Source: Anodontia alba (lineage: Eukaryota; Mollusca; Bivalvia; Lucinida; Lucinidae). Taken from it: a DNA stretch of 64,000 bases. Positions 48,301-58,088 of the stretch are shown piece by piece (positions within the stretch are counted from its first letter, which is position 1; the number at the start of each line of letters is the position of its first letter). Under the pieces are notes generated by a model. The model was given only the letters and a program-made list of their open reading frames with translations. It had not been told where the DNA came from and did not search any database. The stretch covers positions 66,591,523 to 66,655,522 of the forward strand of contig OZ024826.1 of assembly GCA_964016985.1 (NCBI GenBank), in the 5' to 3' direction. A program made the translations under genes and the position numbers.

Positions 48301-49892
48301 TTGCTGGAGCTAAGCTCTTGAGCACTTTTGATCTCACATCGGGGTTTCACCAAATTGCCATTAAGGAAAGTGACATTCCTAAAACAGCTTTTTGCACAAA
48401 ATATGGACTATACGAATATCTTACAATGCCTATGGGAATGACTAACAGTCCTGCTATTTTCCAGCGATTAATGGAACTAGTTTTAACTGGTTTACAATGG
48501 CATACCTGTCTTATTTACCTTGATGATGTTTTAGTGTTTGGGTCAAATTTTGATGAACACATGCAAAGAGTTGAACAAATTCTGCTACGCATTAGGGAAG
48601 CAGGCCTAAAACTGAAGCCTGAAAAATGTCAATTTTTGCAAACCAGTGTTAATTTGCTAGGGCATAAAATTTCCTCAGAAGGAATCCTTCCAAATCCTGA
48701 AAATATTGCCAAAGTAAAGCAGTGGCCTGTTCCTACTACAGCTACTCATGTTCGGCAGATACTGGGACTTGGCTCATACTACCGCAGATTTATTAAGGGG
48801 TACAGTGATCTTGTAAGACCCCTAACTTTACTGACACACAAAAACAAGCCTTTCATTTGGACAGAAGCATGCCAAATCTCTTTTGAGACACTAAAGCAGA
48901 AGCTCACAAGCTCAGAGATCATGGCTTATCCCAAGAACCAGGGCTTATATATTTTAGACACGGATGCCAGTGACACACAAATATCAGGGGTTCTTAGTCA
49001 AGTGCAAGATGGAAAAGAGAGGGTGATTAGTTATGGCAGCAGAGTTTTGAACAAAGCTGAGCAAAACTATTGCATCACTGATAAGGAACTGCTAGCCATA
49101 AGGCACTTTGCTGAGTATTATCGTCAATATTTGCTTGGAAGGCATTTCTTAGTCCGCAGCGATCATCAGGCCCTCACATACCTCTTTAAGCTTAAAGAAC
49201 CTAAAGGTCGTATAGCAAGGTGGATAGAAATTTTATCCTCATATGATTTTAGCATTGAATACCGCCGTGGAACTAAGCATGCCAATGCAGATATCTTATC
49301 CCGGTGCCATGATCCATGGGCTTGCCAGTGTCCAGAAAGTGACAATCTAGAATCTCTTAAATGTGGCCCTTGTCATAAATGCACAAAGGGGTTTAACGAA
49401 ATGCAAGGCCATAAAGTTGAACAAAGCCAAAGCAGCACTGAAACTGAAGGTTTCAACCAGACTGCCAGAACTGTGACAACCAGGTCTCAATCCCAGCAAA
49501 ACTCGGGAAGGGTTTTATCTGAAGGGCAGAGCTGGTCCTCACCAACAGAGAAGTCAAAGATTTGTAATTTACAAGACAAAGACCGTGGTCTTTCTTTTAT
49601 AATAAATGCCCTAAAATTGAAAACTAGACCCCAGCACAGGGAAGTTGTATCATTAAGTCCTGAAGCCAGGTACTACTGGAGTATCTGGGATTCCCTTTCA
49701 TTAGTGGATGGCTGCTTACATCGTCACTTTCACTGTAAAGATGGTACAGGATCCTATTTGCAGCTAGTTGTACCAAAGACACTAAGAGATGAGATCTTGC
49801 ACCAAGTGCACAACTCTATCCTATCAGGACATTTAGGAAGAAAAAAAAACCCTACAAAAACTGCTCCAACGTTTTTACTGGTTTGGTGTTAA
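45381..49892 (+). CDS. pol: Gag-Pol polyprotein: capsid, CCHC, protease, RT, RNase H
   Basis: 1503 codons. Residues ~17-200 are gypsy-type capsid (KLPAFTGNSKDNWKVWYSRL...). A CCHC knuckle (C346, C349, H354, C359) follows. About 230 residues of Ser/Lys-rich linker lead to the protease active site IDTGAT (D590) and LLGHDLL. RT has SPWASPICLV, FDLTSGFHQIAI (motif A) and YLDD at 1046-1049. RNase H has TDASD (about 1195), the Glu in DKELLAIRHF, and RSDHQALTYL. The frame then enters the integrase zinc-binding domain (LSGHLG) and ends after a shift in the A9 run at 49841-49849. All catalytic residues are present. The upstream start may not be the real one, because the N-terminus of Gag lies in another frame. 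Confidence 0.96.
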   Translation: MTLVLGQIANTSSNNKLVKLPAFTGNSKDNWKVWYSRLNTVADLNHWDEKTRLSELIQRLQGTAADFVFDEISSDSIKSYEDLVRELHLRFQSVETCKTYKVQFAKRVQHFGESVEEYAAELKRLYDKAYPCKNREMRQQLLLQQFLTGLRDKQAIFAVEYFKEPNSIEDAVHNVITYMEAQHGQLSEARGYNKHRSKTVQFLDTDNDDNGNDDEDYEGTDFPSLPYSSVKRRKNKQTVRKIKTDTSKGSSNQQNLTESTKADNSEMLQKILTFMEQISSDSVSKKTLTPQSFISTDHSQTPKSNAVQGSTSYTQNQVTGSQGQGQSQNRGQGYNRDQGDFANLQCYYCHELGHIKRRCPILKAEQEQGLPSVHQRSLKSGIPFYNQSQPGRNNIFKLERTGLFGQQAGPKNVGQKSSSCNEPLTHETMLSQVSSLINTRNAKTLAEKGVLQTEHGKCPSKSLMPVSQNEKNNYCVDPSSQETAEKSSLKASQDGKISKRPPEASLERHCDHEQTSTDKISPKSESKCKEVSSPVISAAVMPSGLTSCPKTSLSTSDSKCSSPILKRVLHSDGFYLDAEVEGVNILFTIDTGATKTIISEKVYNSIPEACRPQLKQSAILSDAARQPLSQLGTAIFSVKLPSGVNFACEMIVANIEDEGLLGHDLLMEGDAEILYKAGAIQFMGVQIPFKQVEGPSKVRKIRTADHFIIPPNSEMIIDAFIDRWEGDDDLEPMIVLEPSSSVHDRYGLIMAATLSDLKSKVTHSVRLLNPSPEEVSINQDVILGTAESVESVLTLHEMENTNHNKLVKSKLNNDSSDSNGTPPKARKINENHTNTVPEHLQDLFQKACTGRAEEEKQRIAKTLTDFQDTFSKDEFDLGYTNLIEHTIDVGDHKPIKQAPRRVPVAFASEEEKVIKQLEQQGIIQKSTSPWASPICLVRKKSGKIRPCVDYRRLNEITQKDAFPLPRINDCLDSVAGAKLLSTFDLTSGFHQIAIKESDIPKTAFCTKYGLYEYLTMPMGMTNSPAIFQRLMELVLTGLQWHTCLIYLDDVLVFGSNFDEHMQRVEQILLRIREAGLKLKPEKCQFLQTSVNLLGHKISSEGILPNPENIAKVKQWPVPTTATHVRQILGLGSYYRRFIKGYSDLVRPLTLLTHKNKPFIWTEACQISFETLKQKLTSSEIMAYPKNQGLYILDTDASDTQISGVLSQVQDGKERVISYGSRVLNKAEQNYCITDKELLAIRHFAEYYRQYLLGRHFLVRSDHQALTYLFKLKEPKGRIARWIEILSSYDFSIEYRRGTKHANADILSRCHDPWACQCPESDNLESLKCGPCHKCTKGFNEMQGHKVEQSQSSTETEGFNQTARTVTTRSQSQQNSGRVLSEGQSWSSPTEKSKICNLQDKDRGLSFIINALKLKTRPQHREVVSLSPEARYYWSIWDSLSLVDGCLHRHFHCKDGTGSYLQLVVPKTLRDEILHQVHNSILSGHLGRKKNPTKTAPTFLLVWC

Positions 49893-50913
49893 AGAAGATG
49901 TGTTCACATGGATCCTTAGATGCGATGTTTGTGCTGCAAATAAGAAACCATACCGAACACCTCGAGCACCCCTTGGAAAAATGCAGGTGGGCGGAACACT
50001 TGACCGATTGTCCACTGATATATTAGGGCCCCTCCCACTTACCCCACGAGGAAATCGTTATATACTGGTAGCAACAGACCATTTCTCAAAATGGGTTGAG
50101 ATAATGGCTGTTCCTGATCAGTCAGCAGTCACCTGTACAAACAAATTACTGAATGAGGTAATAAGTAGATATGGCTGCCCATTAACACTTCACACTGACC
50201 GAGGACGTAATTATGAAAGCTCCATTTTCATAGAACTGTGTAAGCTCTTAGAAATTAAGAAGACACGTACATCTGTCAGAAATCCTCGCTGCAATGGTCA
50301 GGCTGAGCGCTTTAATCGCAGTCTCTTAAGAATGATCAAAGCATACTTGAGAGGGGAACAAGAAAACTGGGACTTGAACCTTGGTTGCTTAGCAGCAGCC
50401 TATCGAGCATGTCCACACCAGAGTACTGGGTTGAGTCCGAACCCGCTCATGCTTGGTAGGGAAGTTCGCATACCTTCAGAACTGGTTTACGGTGGCCAAT
50501 GTAACAATAACAGAGAGATCCACAGCTATGGAGAATATGTACAGCAATTAAAGGCAAAAATGCAACATGCACATGTGATTGCGCGGAAACACTTGAGCAC
50601 TAGTGCAAAGCGACAAAAAGAAATCTATGATACAAAGCTAAGCGTACACCACTACAAGGTTGGAGATGTGGTCTGGGTAGAAAACACTGCAGTTAAGCCT
50701 GGGTTGTCACCCAAACTTCAATCTATCTATAAAGGCCCATGTCTTATTGTACAAAAATATGATAGCCTTACATACAGGATACAGTTATCAAAAACAGGAG
50801 TATACCAAGTCTTACACCACAATAAACTAAAACCATATGAAGGGAACAATATACCCAAATGGCTGAGGGCAGCCAGAAGTAAGTTGGCGACAACCAATGA
50901 ACAGTCCAATTAA
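49840..50913 (+). CDS. Integrase of the 15.6-kb element
   Basis: In the frame entered after the A9 run it continues the zinc-binding domain (RFYWFGVKEDVF...RCDVCAAN). The catalytic core follows, with STDILGPLPL (Asp), LHTDRGRNYES (Asp) and CNGQAERFNR (Glu), the last two separated by 35 residues (DD35E). The C-terminal domain has VGDVVWVENTAV, then YKGPCLIVQKYD and HHNKLKPYEG, a GPY/F-like module without a chromodomain. It stops at 50911-50913. Losing one A in 49841-49849 would join it to the upstream frame, so the break is a single-base lesion or a sequencing error in a homopolymer. It inserts cDNA into the genome when intact. Confidence 0.94.
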   Translation, partial: EKKTLQKLLQRFYWFGVKEDVFTWILRCDVCAANKKPYRTPRAPLGKMQVGGTLDRLSTDILGPLPLTPRGNRYILVATDHFSKWVEIMAVPDQSAVTCTNKLLNEVISRYGCPLTLHTDRGRNYESSIFIELCKLLEIKKTRTSVRNPRCNGQAERFNRSLLRMIKAYLRGEQENWDLNLGCLAAAYRACPHQSTGLSPNPLMLGREVRIPSELVYGGQCNNNREIHSYGEYVQQLKAKMQHAHVIARKHLSTSAKRQKEIYDTKLSVHHYKVGDVVWVENTAVKPGLSPKLQSIYKGPCLIVQKYDSLTYRIQLSKTGVYQVLHHNKLKPYEGNNIPKWLRAARSKLATTNEQSN

Positions 50914-51295
50914 TATGTAACAGCACAACATGTAACTGTCAGGAAATGGAATACAAGCTACCGTGCTCTTCTTTCTTTAAGTTCTCATCTTGTTCCTATT
51001 CATGTCTCTTAGGTCAATGAAGCAATACAGAATAATTTTCAGTAGTCGTGTTATGTTGTGCAAGAGAACCAATTGTGAATTTGTGTTAACAATTGTCACA
51101 GCTATCTGCCGATGACATATTATTACCACACCCTTTCATTGGCAGTGGCACGGATTATCAGCACTGTTAACTTACTACCTGACCAAAAGAACCAGGACAG
51201 GAACGCACAATTTTTTTCTATTCCTTTCATTCTATCACCCTGTACATTGGCCCTCAAAGAGAAATGTATTAATTGTTGTTTTTTTATATATATAC
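50914..51295 (+). other. Non-coding spacer after integrase
   Basis: No domain-bearing ORF. It ends in 'tttttatatatatacaactg' and leads into the 65-bp array. Confidence 0.6.
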
Positions 51296-51965
51296 AACTG
51301 TTGTCTGATGAGAAGAGTCATCAGAAGACAGCGGAAGCCATTTTAGTTACAGTTTGTGAGAACTGTTGTCTGATGAGAAGAGTCATCAGAAGACAGCGGA
51401 AGCCATTTTAGTTACAGTTTGTGAGAACTGTTGTCTGATGAGAAGAGTCATCAGAAGACAGCGGAAGCCATTTTAGTTACAGTTTGTGAGAACTGTTGTC
51501 TGATGAGAAGTGTCATCAGAAGACAGCGGAAGCCATTTTAGTTACAGTTTGTGAGAACTGTTGTCTGATGAGAAGAGTCATCAGAAGACAGCGGAAGCCA
51601 TTTTAGTTACAGTTTGTGAGAAGTGTTGTCTGATGAGAAGAGTCATCAGAAGACAGCGGAAGTCATTTTAGTTACAGTTTGTGAGAACTGTTGTCTGATG
51701 AGAAGAGTCATCAGAAGACATCGGAAGCCATTTTAGTTACAGTTTGTGAGAACTGTTGTCTGATGAGAAGAGTCATCAGAAGACAGCGGAAGCCATTTTA
51801 GTTACAGTTTGTGAGAACTGTTGTCTGATGAGAAGAGTCATCAGAAGACATCGGAAGCCATTTTAGTTACAGTTTCTGAGAACTGTTGTTTGATGAGAAG
51901 AGTCATCAAAAGATAGTGGAAGCCATTTTAGTTACAGTTTGTGAGAACTGTTGTCTGATGAGAAT
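51296..51965 (+). repeat. 65-bp tandem array, ten units plus a partial, each with a hairpin
   Basis: Units begin at 51296, 51361, 51426, 51491, 51556, 51621, 51686, 51751, 51816, 51881 and (partial) 51946, all exactly 65 bp. Each contains an 8-bp stem TCTGATGA/TCATCAGA with a 6-nt loop GAAGAG, then 'cggaagccattttagttaca'. Differences between units are few. In the tenth unit the stem is TTTGATGA/TCATCAAA, a paired change that keeps base pairing. As 65 is not a multiple of three it does not encode a repeat protein. It lies between integrase and ORF3 of the retrotransposon. Confidence 0.97.
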
Positions 51966-52421
51966 AGACCCCCGCTAGTAATTTCAACAAACCAACATAT
52001 TTATCCACTTGTGACCTACTTAGCTGGACCCTGAGTCAGCTGGGATATCTGTCTTATCTTAGTTTTACCAGCAAAAGGGCAGACCAATTGTGGCGTTCTG
52101 GCCAGCAGAGATGGTATAATTAAGGTAAACATAAAGATCTCCAAAAACGGAAGGGTAGAAAGGGGATAGAAACGTGTTTCCTCAAGAAAACAAGTGTAAG
52201 CCTGACCAGCAGGAATATATATATGTCAATAACACTTTCCCCTACCAGCAGAGAAACATAACAAATTCCTGCAGTACAACCAACTAACAAGTTTGATAAA
52301 GATATTGTTAAAGCCACTCTGAGTTATCTTCTCTTTTCTCATCCCTGAGGCAACACACTGTGCTCATAAACAGTAATTGATGGCTGGGCTCCTCATTTGA
52401 TATCGAACCCATCTAGTGACC
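51966..52421 (+). other. Spacer upstream of ORF3, possible splice acceptor
   Basis: A pyrimidine-rich stretch (52326-52345) and 'aaacag' ending at 52373 could be a 3' splice site for a subgenomic ORF3 mRNA. This is a weak call; no donor was identified. Confidence 0.3.
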
Positions 52422-54035
52422 ATGACAACTGCTTATATGCTTCAGGTTCTAGACATCAGCATGCCAGGGTCAATTAGTCAAGGTGGGGGTGATATGGAGA
52501 AGGCCAAGCATCGGGGACGGGGATACCAATGTGTCAGATGCCTGAATGAAGGAAAAGAAGTCATCCTGGAGAAGTGCCGTCTGGAAGACCATATAAGGAA
52601 ATGCCATCTCAGCCTGGACCAGCTCCCTTTCTACTGTTCATTGTGCCTGTTCCGCTGCACTGAGAAGGCCCAGCTCAAGGATCATGTGTCAAAGTACAAA
52701 TGGCACAAGCAAATGCTGAAAGAGAAGAATGTCGAGGATTCTCCCCAGTTCTTAAAGGAGAATCCTACACCATACCAGATAGGAAAGGCAGACTATATTA
52801 TGCTCTCCTATGAGGACTCCATCAGCTACTTCAACCAGAAGGGCCAAACAGGTCGCAAAACTTCAAACAGTGACAGTGACTTACTTGATGAAGCAGTTAG
52901 GGAGATTTTCCCAGTACCCCAACAAGATGGACCAGCCCCTTCTAACTCTGAAGTACAGACAGATCAGGCTAAACAGCTTCTTGGTTCCCTTCTTAATCTT
53001 CTTGGAGGGTTGCAGAGACCATCAAACCAAGTGATATTGCCCGATTCCATATACAGGCCAGCTACAGTCACGGTAGCAGATGAGTCCACTGTGTCCAGTC
53101 CCACTGAAGTTGTTTCTCCTGTAGAGCAGAGAGTGCCTGCTGGTATATCTGAAGCTCCAATCCTTCCAGCTGTTTCCATGCCATATGACAATTCACCATT
53201 GGAGGTCATTTCTACTCAACCTGTTATTACTGTGAGCCAAGCTAACACTATGATCACTCCAGCTAATCTTGAGACTGACTCCTACCATACTGGTTCTTTA
53301 GATCTTTCTTCTGCAACCTCTGTATCTAAAGCAACAACTCCAGTGAGGAGACCTACCATTTCATTCCCTGCTGTCTCATCTGACCTAGACCTTTTTGATG
53401 AAGCTCCATTAGACCTTACCATCACCGGCGAGAAGAATAAGCCAGATGAAGCAGCTCTAGATTTGTCTGCCCCTCCAGCTCGGACCTCCCATGAAGAAGA
53501 CACTGTAAATCTCTTGGACCAGATCCTGACAGATGAGGAAAGCTATTTTACAGCAGAACCTCAGACGATACCACCAAATGAACCATCTGAGGTGGCCAAC
53601 AAAACATCCTCTGGTCTGGAGGAGCTGGGTTTCAACCTCAAGAAGGGGAATAAAGAGCTGAAAGAAGAAATAGTAAGGAACAGTAGAGCTATCCGCTGCC
53701 TGGAGAAGAGCATTAAAGAACAAACAGAAGCCTTCCAGCAGCAAACGCAGGTCCTGAGAAGCATCCATGCTTCCATGAACAGCTTTGTGAACTATTACAG
53801 GACCTGTGCAAGAGAGGAAAGACGACAACAAGAAAGAAGAGATGATGACAGGAAGAGAGAAAGGGAAGAGGACATCAGCTGTTGGGTTGCCGATGACAGA
53901 AAAAGAAAAGACAGCTGTACCCAGCCACCCCAGAAGAAAAAGAAGGATCACACTCCAAGCACAAGAAAGGAAAATTGTGGTCCAAGAGTTAAATCTGTGC
54001 TGGCCAGGATCATGCCACATAACAAAAGGAACTAA
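52422..54035 (+). CDS. ORF3: accessory zinc-finger / coiled-coil protein of the retrotransposon
   Basis: 537 codons from ATG 52422, intact, in the place env occupies in other gypsy elements. There is no signal peptide, no transmembrane segment and no glycoprotein features. Residues 35-95 hold two C2H2-type fingers: C37/C40/H57/H62 and C72/C75/H88/H95, with long or atypical spacings. Residues 140-390 are acidic/Ser/Pro/Thr-rich and contain SLDLS (292-296), PLDLT (329-333) and ALDLS (345-349), resembling the PxDLS docking motif for the corepressor CtBP. Residues about 395-475 form a coiled coil with KELKEEIVRNSRAIRCLEKS. The tail is strongly charged with PPQKKKKDH, a likely nuclear localisation signal. 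It was probably captured from a host or another element. Nuclear regulatory function is inference. Confidence 0.85.
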   Translation: MTTAYMLQVLDISMPGSISQGGGDMEKAKHRGRGYQCVRCLNEGKEVILEKCRLEDHIRKCHLSLDQLPFYCSLCLFRCTEKAQLKDHVSKYKWHKQMLKEKNVEDSPQFLKENPTPYQIGKADYIMLSYEDSISYFNQKGQTGRKTSNSDSDLLDEAVREIFPVPQQDGPAPSNSEVQTDQAKQLLGSLLNLLGGLQRPSNQVILPDSIYRPATVTVADESTVSSPTEVVSPVEQRVPAGISEAPILPAVSMPYDNSPLEVISTQPVITVSQANTMITPANLETDSYHTGSLDLSSATSVSKATTPVRRPTISFPAVSSDLDLFDEAPLDLTITGEKNKPDEAALDLSAPPARTSHEEDTVNLLDQILTDEESYFTAEPQTIPPNEPSEVANKTSSGLEELGFNLKKGNKELKEEIVRNSRAIRCLEKSIKEQTEAFQQQTQVLRSIHASMNSFVNYYRTCAREERRQQERRDDDRKREREEDISCWVADDRKRKDSCTQPPQKKKKDHTPSTRKENCGPRVKSVLARIMPHNKRN

Positions 54036-56211
54036 ATTTGAGAAGTCAACAATAGAACAGAAATCAAGATAGTGTTTGTGCATTTTTTTTTTAAGAAAGA
54101 AAAAGTGTGAAATCCATAGTCAATAAGTCCCATGTTCTGAGCCCAATAATGCATGGACAGTTTACTCATCATGGAAAAATTTTTAGGTCTAAATTCCAGC
54201 TCTAGAGTATGTAATATTTCTATCCTAAAATCTATTATATTCTATCCTGTGGATGGAATGGAATATTCAGGTTTCTGGATGTAGTGTACGAACTCTTTGG
54301 TATCTTCTGGGTAATATAAGAATAAAAACTAATTTGTTTTTTTTTATGTCAAGTTCGTATGCCTATCGAAAATTGTTAAAAAAAATCATGATCATTTTTT
54401 TATTATTGCTTTAGTTACCTATCTGTGCATTAAAAGGCTCCATTTATTTTTTTTAAATCAAATCATTCCAAAATACTGTGGAGATAGTGCAAATTCAATT
54501 TCAATTCAAGTCAATTCAATTAATTGGATTACATCAGGATTTTGTGACATTCAGATACCTCAGGAAATATGGATAACTGAAAAAAATATGAACTCATTTG
54601 GAACTGAGACAAGCTAGAATGTTGAATTCATACAAACAAAGGAAGGATTAATCAAAAATGAAATTACCTAAAGCAGAAATAACTAATGGAATACAATTCA
54701 GAAAATAAAAATTGAACTGAATTATTCACATACATTCCATAAGAAACTGTATTGCTTCATATGTTTATCAACTTTTCTAATGTATGCACTTCATCAATTC
54801 TGGTTGATCTGGAATCCATGATCTTGTCATTAAGAGTGCTGATTCTTGATTAATGTGCCTTTCACCACTTTGGGTTTGAGTTAGCATGTATGTTAGGCCA
54901 AGTTCTGCTTTCAGAAAGTCAGGTGTTTTTTTTATTTTTTTATTTATTTATTTATTTTTTTTTTTTTTTTTTTTCCTCCTGACACTCCAGTTTTGCTCAC
55001 CTCTGGAGAATGCCAGTCAAATCTATGTGTGATATGATTTTAAAGGTTGTAAAACCTGAACTGTCAGAAATACCAGTATTGAAGAGAGCATACAGTGGTA
55101 GATATTAAAATAGATCAAGTCTCTATTATCTTATGATGGAAAGTTATACAGTGGAACTTCCACTATTCAATGCCTTCAATTTTTTTGGGGGGTCCTGCAA
55201 TCTACCTTGAGTTACCAGGGATTTGAATTTTTCAAACCTTGAGTTATCAAGAATTTGAATTATTCAAGACTGGAATTAGCAGAATCAAAGTATTGAAATT
55301 CTGCTGCATAGTAATTCATGCTTAACATATTTGCTGTTCAAGGGTATACAGATTGCTCTGCATCAGGGATTCCATCCAAAGTTTGTGCTTAAACAATTTT
55401 CTGTTTTGTCCGGTTTTGATTACGGGAAGATTTCAACTGTTATATTGAATGAGTTGAGGAAAAGAGAGAGGACGGAAAAATGTATGTATATATATGTATA
55501 TATGCATACATATATATATGTATGTATATGTATGTATGTATATATGTCTTCTGTTTTCTTTTACTGAGACCAATCTCAGAGAAATCCCCAGAAATCGCTG
55601 AAGCTTGACAGGTCTGAAAATTTCTAAGACAGTGATCACCTTCAGCCAAATGTTGGCCAGACGGTCTGTGCAATTCAGTAGGAGCCACAGCATATAAACC
55701 AATAAAGCCATAGATGATGTTTGAAACTGCACCTGGCTAGGTTCAGCGAAGAAAAATCTTAATTTTGTTAAAACCAAATAAATCAGTGGCTGCTGATTGT
55801 GTATTTTTTTTTTTCTGGACTGTGCTTTCTTGTTGTGTGTCTGATTCAGGCATAGGGCATGATGTGACAGTCTCGTTGATTTTGACCCTTCTCAGTACCT
55901 TCCAGTGCTAGTGGGTCTCAGATCATGAGAGGTGCTGCTCTGGGGGTGCTTTTAGGGGGAGTTGGTTAGAAAATTGTTCAGCTGCCGATGATTATATTTC
56001 TATAGCTAGAGATAATTTATAATTTGCATTTACAAAATCTTCCATCACATGCATAATAAACATGCAATTTTGGATGACATATGCCGTGGTGCAAACCTGC
56101 TTTGCCTGAAGGATTGCCAGGAGTTTATAATTTTACCATGCTTACCTGTATGTGTTGATAGGCCTTTAACACAGCAGTCATGCATGTATTGTGTTAGCGG
56201 GAGCTTAACAC
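54036..56211 (+). other. 3' non-coding region of the 15.6-kb element
   Basis: About 2.2 kb without a domain-bearing ORF on either strand. It contains AT-rich runs (54930-54975 T-rich), a TATG/TATA microsatellite (55480-55550) and words such as 'aattcaatttcaattcaag' near 54490. Confidence 0.65.
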
Positions 56212-56224
56212 AAGAAGGAGGGGG
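56212..56224 (+). promoter_or_regulatory. Polypurine tract
   Basis: AAGAAGGAGGGGG is followed by taaa and then the 3' LTR at 56229. Placement just upstream of the LTR fits the plus-strand primer site of reverse transcription. Confidence 0.9.
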
Positions 56225-56228
56225 TAAA

Positions 56229-58088
56229 TGTAAGGTTTTGGACCCCGATTACAATATTTGTGCCAAGACCTAGTTGTTCTGTGCCATATATGTATATTTT
56301 TTTTTCATAGTTGTTGTTGCTGTTGAAATTCAGAATGAATCTGTGATATTGCAGTCTTTGATGGGCTCAGAATTAAATAGGATATTCATTTCTTTTATTT
56401 ATCATTATCATTATTTTATTATTATTTTTTCTTTCTAAAGCAGGGATGTCTTAGAAATGAACTTGTGTGGGCTTGGGGGGAAGGAAGAGAGCTTGAAGGG
56501 GGTGGGGGGAGAAATTCTGTTTGACTTGATTAGTGTTCTTTCTGGGACTCTGGAAAGCTAAAATACCAATCTTATTTGTATACGGAGAACATGTGCTTGC
56601 TGCAATGCCTCAGATTCATTGAAGAATTTCCTTATTTATCATGCATTCTGCTGTTTAGCACCTACCTAATTCAGAAAATAGCTTGTGAGGAGTCGAACTG
56701 TCTGTGATTCTCATCTTGTCATGTTAAATTTACAAGTAATCCTGTACTGTTTTGGTTGCTTTACTTTCAGTTTTATGTATTGATCCTCCATTTTTGCTGT
56801 AATTACACTAAAACTTTCGGTGTTATGGTATAAAAATAGACTAGTTGCACTGTATATATAGGTCATCTGAGGTCATTCAGCAGACTATCAATACGGAAGA
56901 ATTCACTTTCATCTTTCAACATAAATAACTCTAAAATTACAAGCTTGTTTTCAAAACCTTTTCCAGGTTAGAAAGAAAGATGTTTTTAGAATTTTTTCCT
57001 TTGGTTTTAATGTTGGAAGCCATTCAACTTTTCAGAGTTTTACAAGTTTAAAGTGGTTGGGGGTGTTCTTCAGAGCATTTTCCCACAAGAATCCTTGCGG
57101 GAGCCTGTCGTGGGATCATGTGGGGAGAGGCTTGTGGGGTATTTCGGTGGGAAAATGGGGATGTGTGGGATGGAAAAAGCTGTGGGATATAAATAGCTTC
57201 CAACGGAGCTGTGTGGGGGACTTCACATTTGACACCATAGGGTTCACTTCAGTTTTAAGGTGTTTATTTATTTAAATTTTATTTCAAATATTACTGGGGT
57301 CCAACTTAGTTGGGAGTAAATGAAACATTTAATTAAGAATAGATTATTTTTTTTCATGCATCTGCCTGTCTAAATTTCCATTTTTTTAGTGATTTTATTT
57401 ATTTATTTTATTTTTTTATTTTTTTCCCCTTCTTCTCCTTTAAGAAGCATTTAAATCTGATTTTTTTTTATTATCATTTCATCAGTAGTAGTCATCTTTG
57501 CCATGTATTTGTTTGTTCATATGTTTCTTGAAAGGTGCTAAATATTAGAATCCAAGAATACTGATGTGTTTGAGATAGTTAATAGATAATACCTTAAGAT
57601 CTGTTTGGGAGCTCAGCCAGTCAGTTAAAGCAAGGTTTTAAATTACCAATATTCTTGATCTCACCAAATAAATCATTGAACTGCACCTGCCTCTTAAGTT
57701 TTGATTTCCATTCCTTCCTTTGCAACCCAAAGTGATCCAACAACCAAAAGTCTGTTAATTTATTCTATCATGGTGAAGTCCAGTCTACTACTATAAGTAG
57801 ACAAGTGATACATATAAAATACATATAATAAGATAGACAGGCTGTCTGATGTCTGTCAGTGGCCATCATCTGGAATTTAGTTTATAATTCGGCAGACAGA
57901 CTGAGGGCATACATTAGGTCTAGCCAACTCCTTGTCTGTCGATGCTATATTCTGTCGACAGGCCGCCTGCTGGTGATTGACAATTCACGCTGCCACTTTT
58001 CTGTCAGTCGCCGGGCTTTCTGTCAGTCGACAGCAGCAGTCAAACTATATCGAGTCAATTAAAGTCCTTAAACCCTCGGCACGTTACA
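56229..58088 (+). repeat. 3' LTR of the 15.6-kb element
   Basis: 1860 bp, matching 42478-44339 throughout. The differences are scattered substitutions and small indels, such as the missing 'catt' against 'ag' near 57750 and two extra bases near 57828. Confidence 0.96.

Larger units (their letters stand above)
42478..58088 (+). mobile_element. 15.6-kb Ty3/gypsy LTR retrotransposon with extra 3' ORF
   Basis: Complete structure: LTRs of 1862 and 1860 bp with TGTAA...TTACA ends and 4-bp duplication TAAC (42474-42477 and 58089-58092). Internally there is a Leu-type primer site, gag, gag-pol, integrase, a 65-bp hairpin array, an accessory zinc-finger ORF and a polypurine tract. The LTRs differ at about 25 positions by eye (~98.7% identity), so insertion is fairly recent. 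At 15.6 kb it is about three times a typical gypsy element. Extra length comes from the LTRs, a long linker between nucleocapsid and protease, the array, ORF3 and 2.2 kb of 3' non-coding sequence. At least three lesions break the reading frames. Confidence 0.97.

Noticed and set aside
47786..48353. Minus-strand frames opposite pol
   Set aside because: Antisense shadows of the RT coding region.
51296..51965. Hammerhead ribozyme in the 65-bp repeats, suggested by CTGATGAG
   Set aside because: The second conserved core element (CGAAA after stem II) is absent, and CTGATGAG is itself part of the hairpin stem.
52422..54035. ORF3 as an env glycoprotein
   Set aside because: No signal peptide, no transmembrane helix and no furin-like or fusion features; zinc fingers and a basic tail point to the nucleus instead.
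53457..54083. 208-codon minus-strand frame opposite ORF3, rich in hydrophobic residues
   Set aside because: Antisense shadow of a charged coiled-coil coding region; no independent domain signal.
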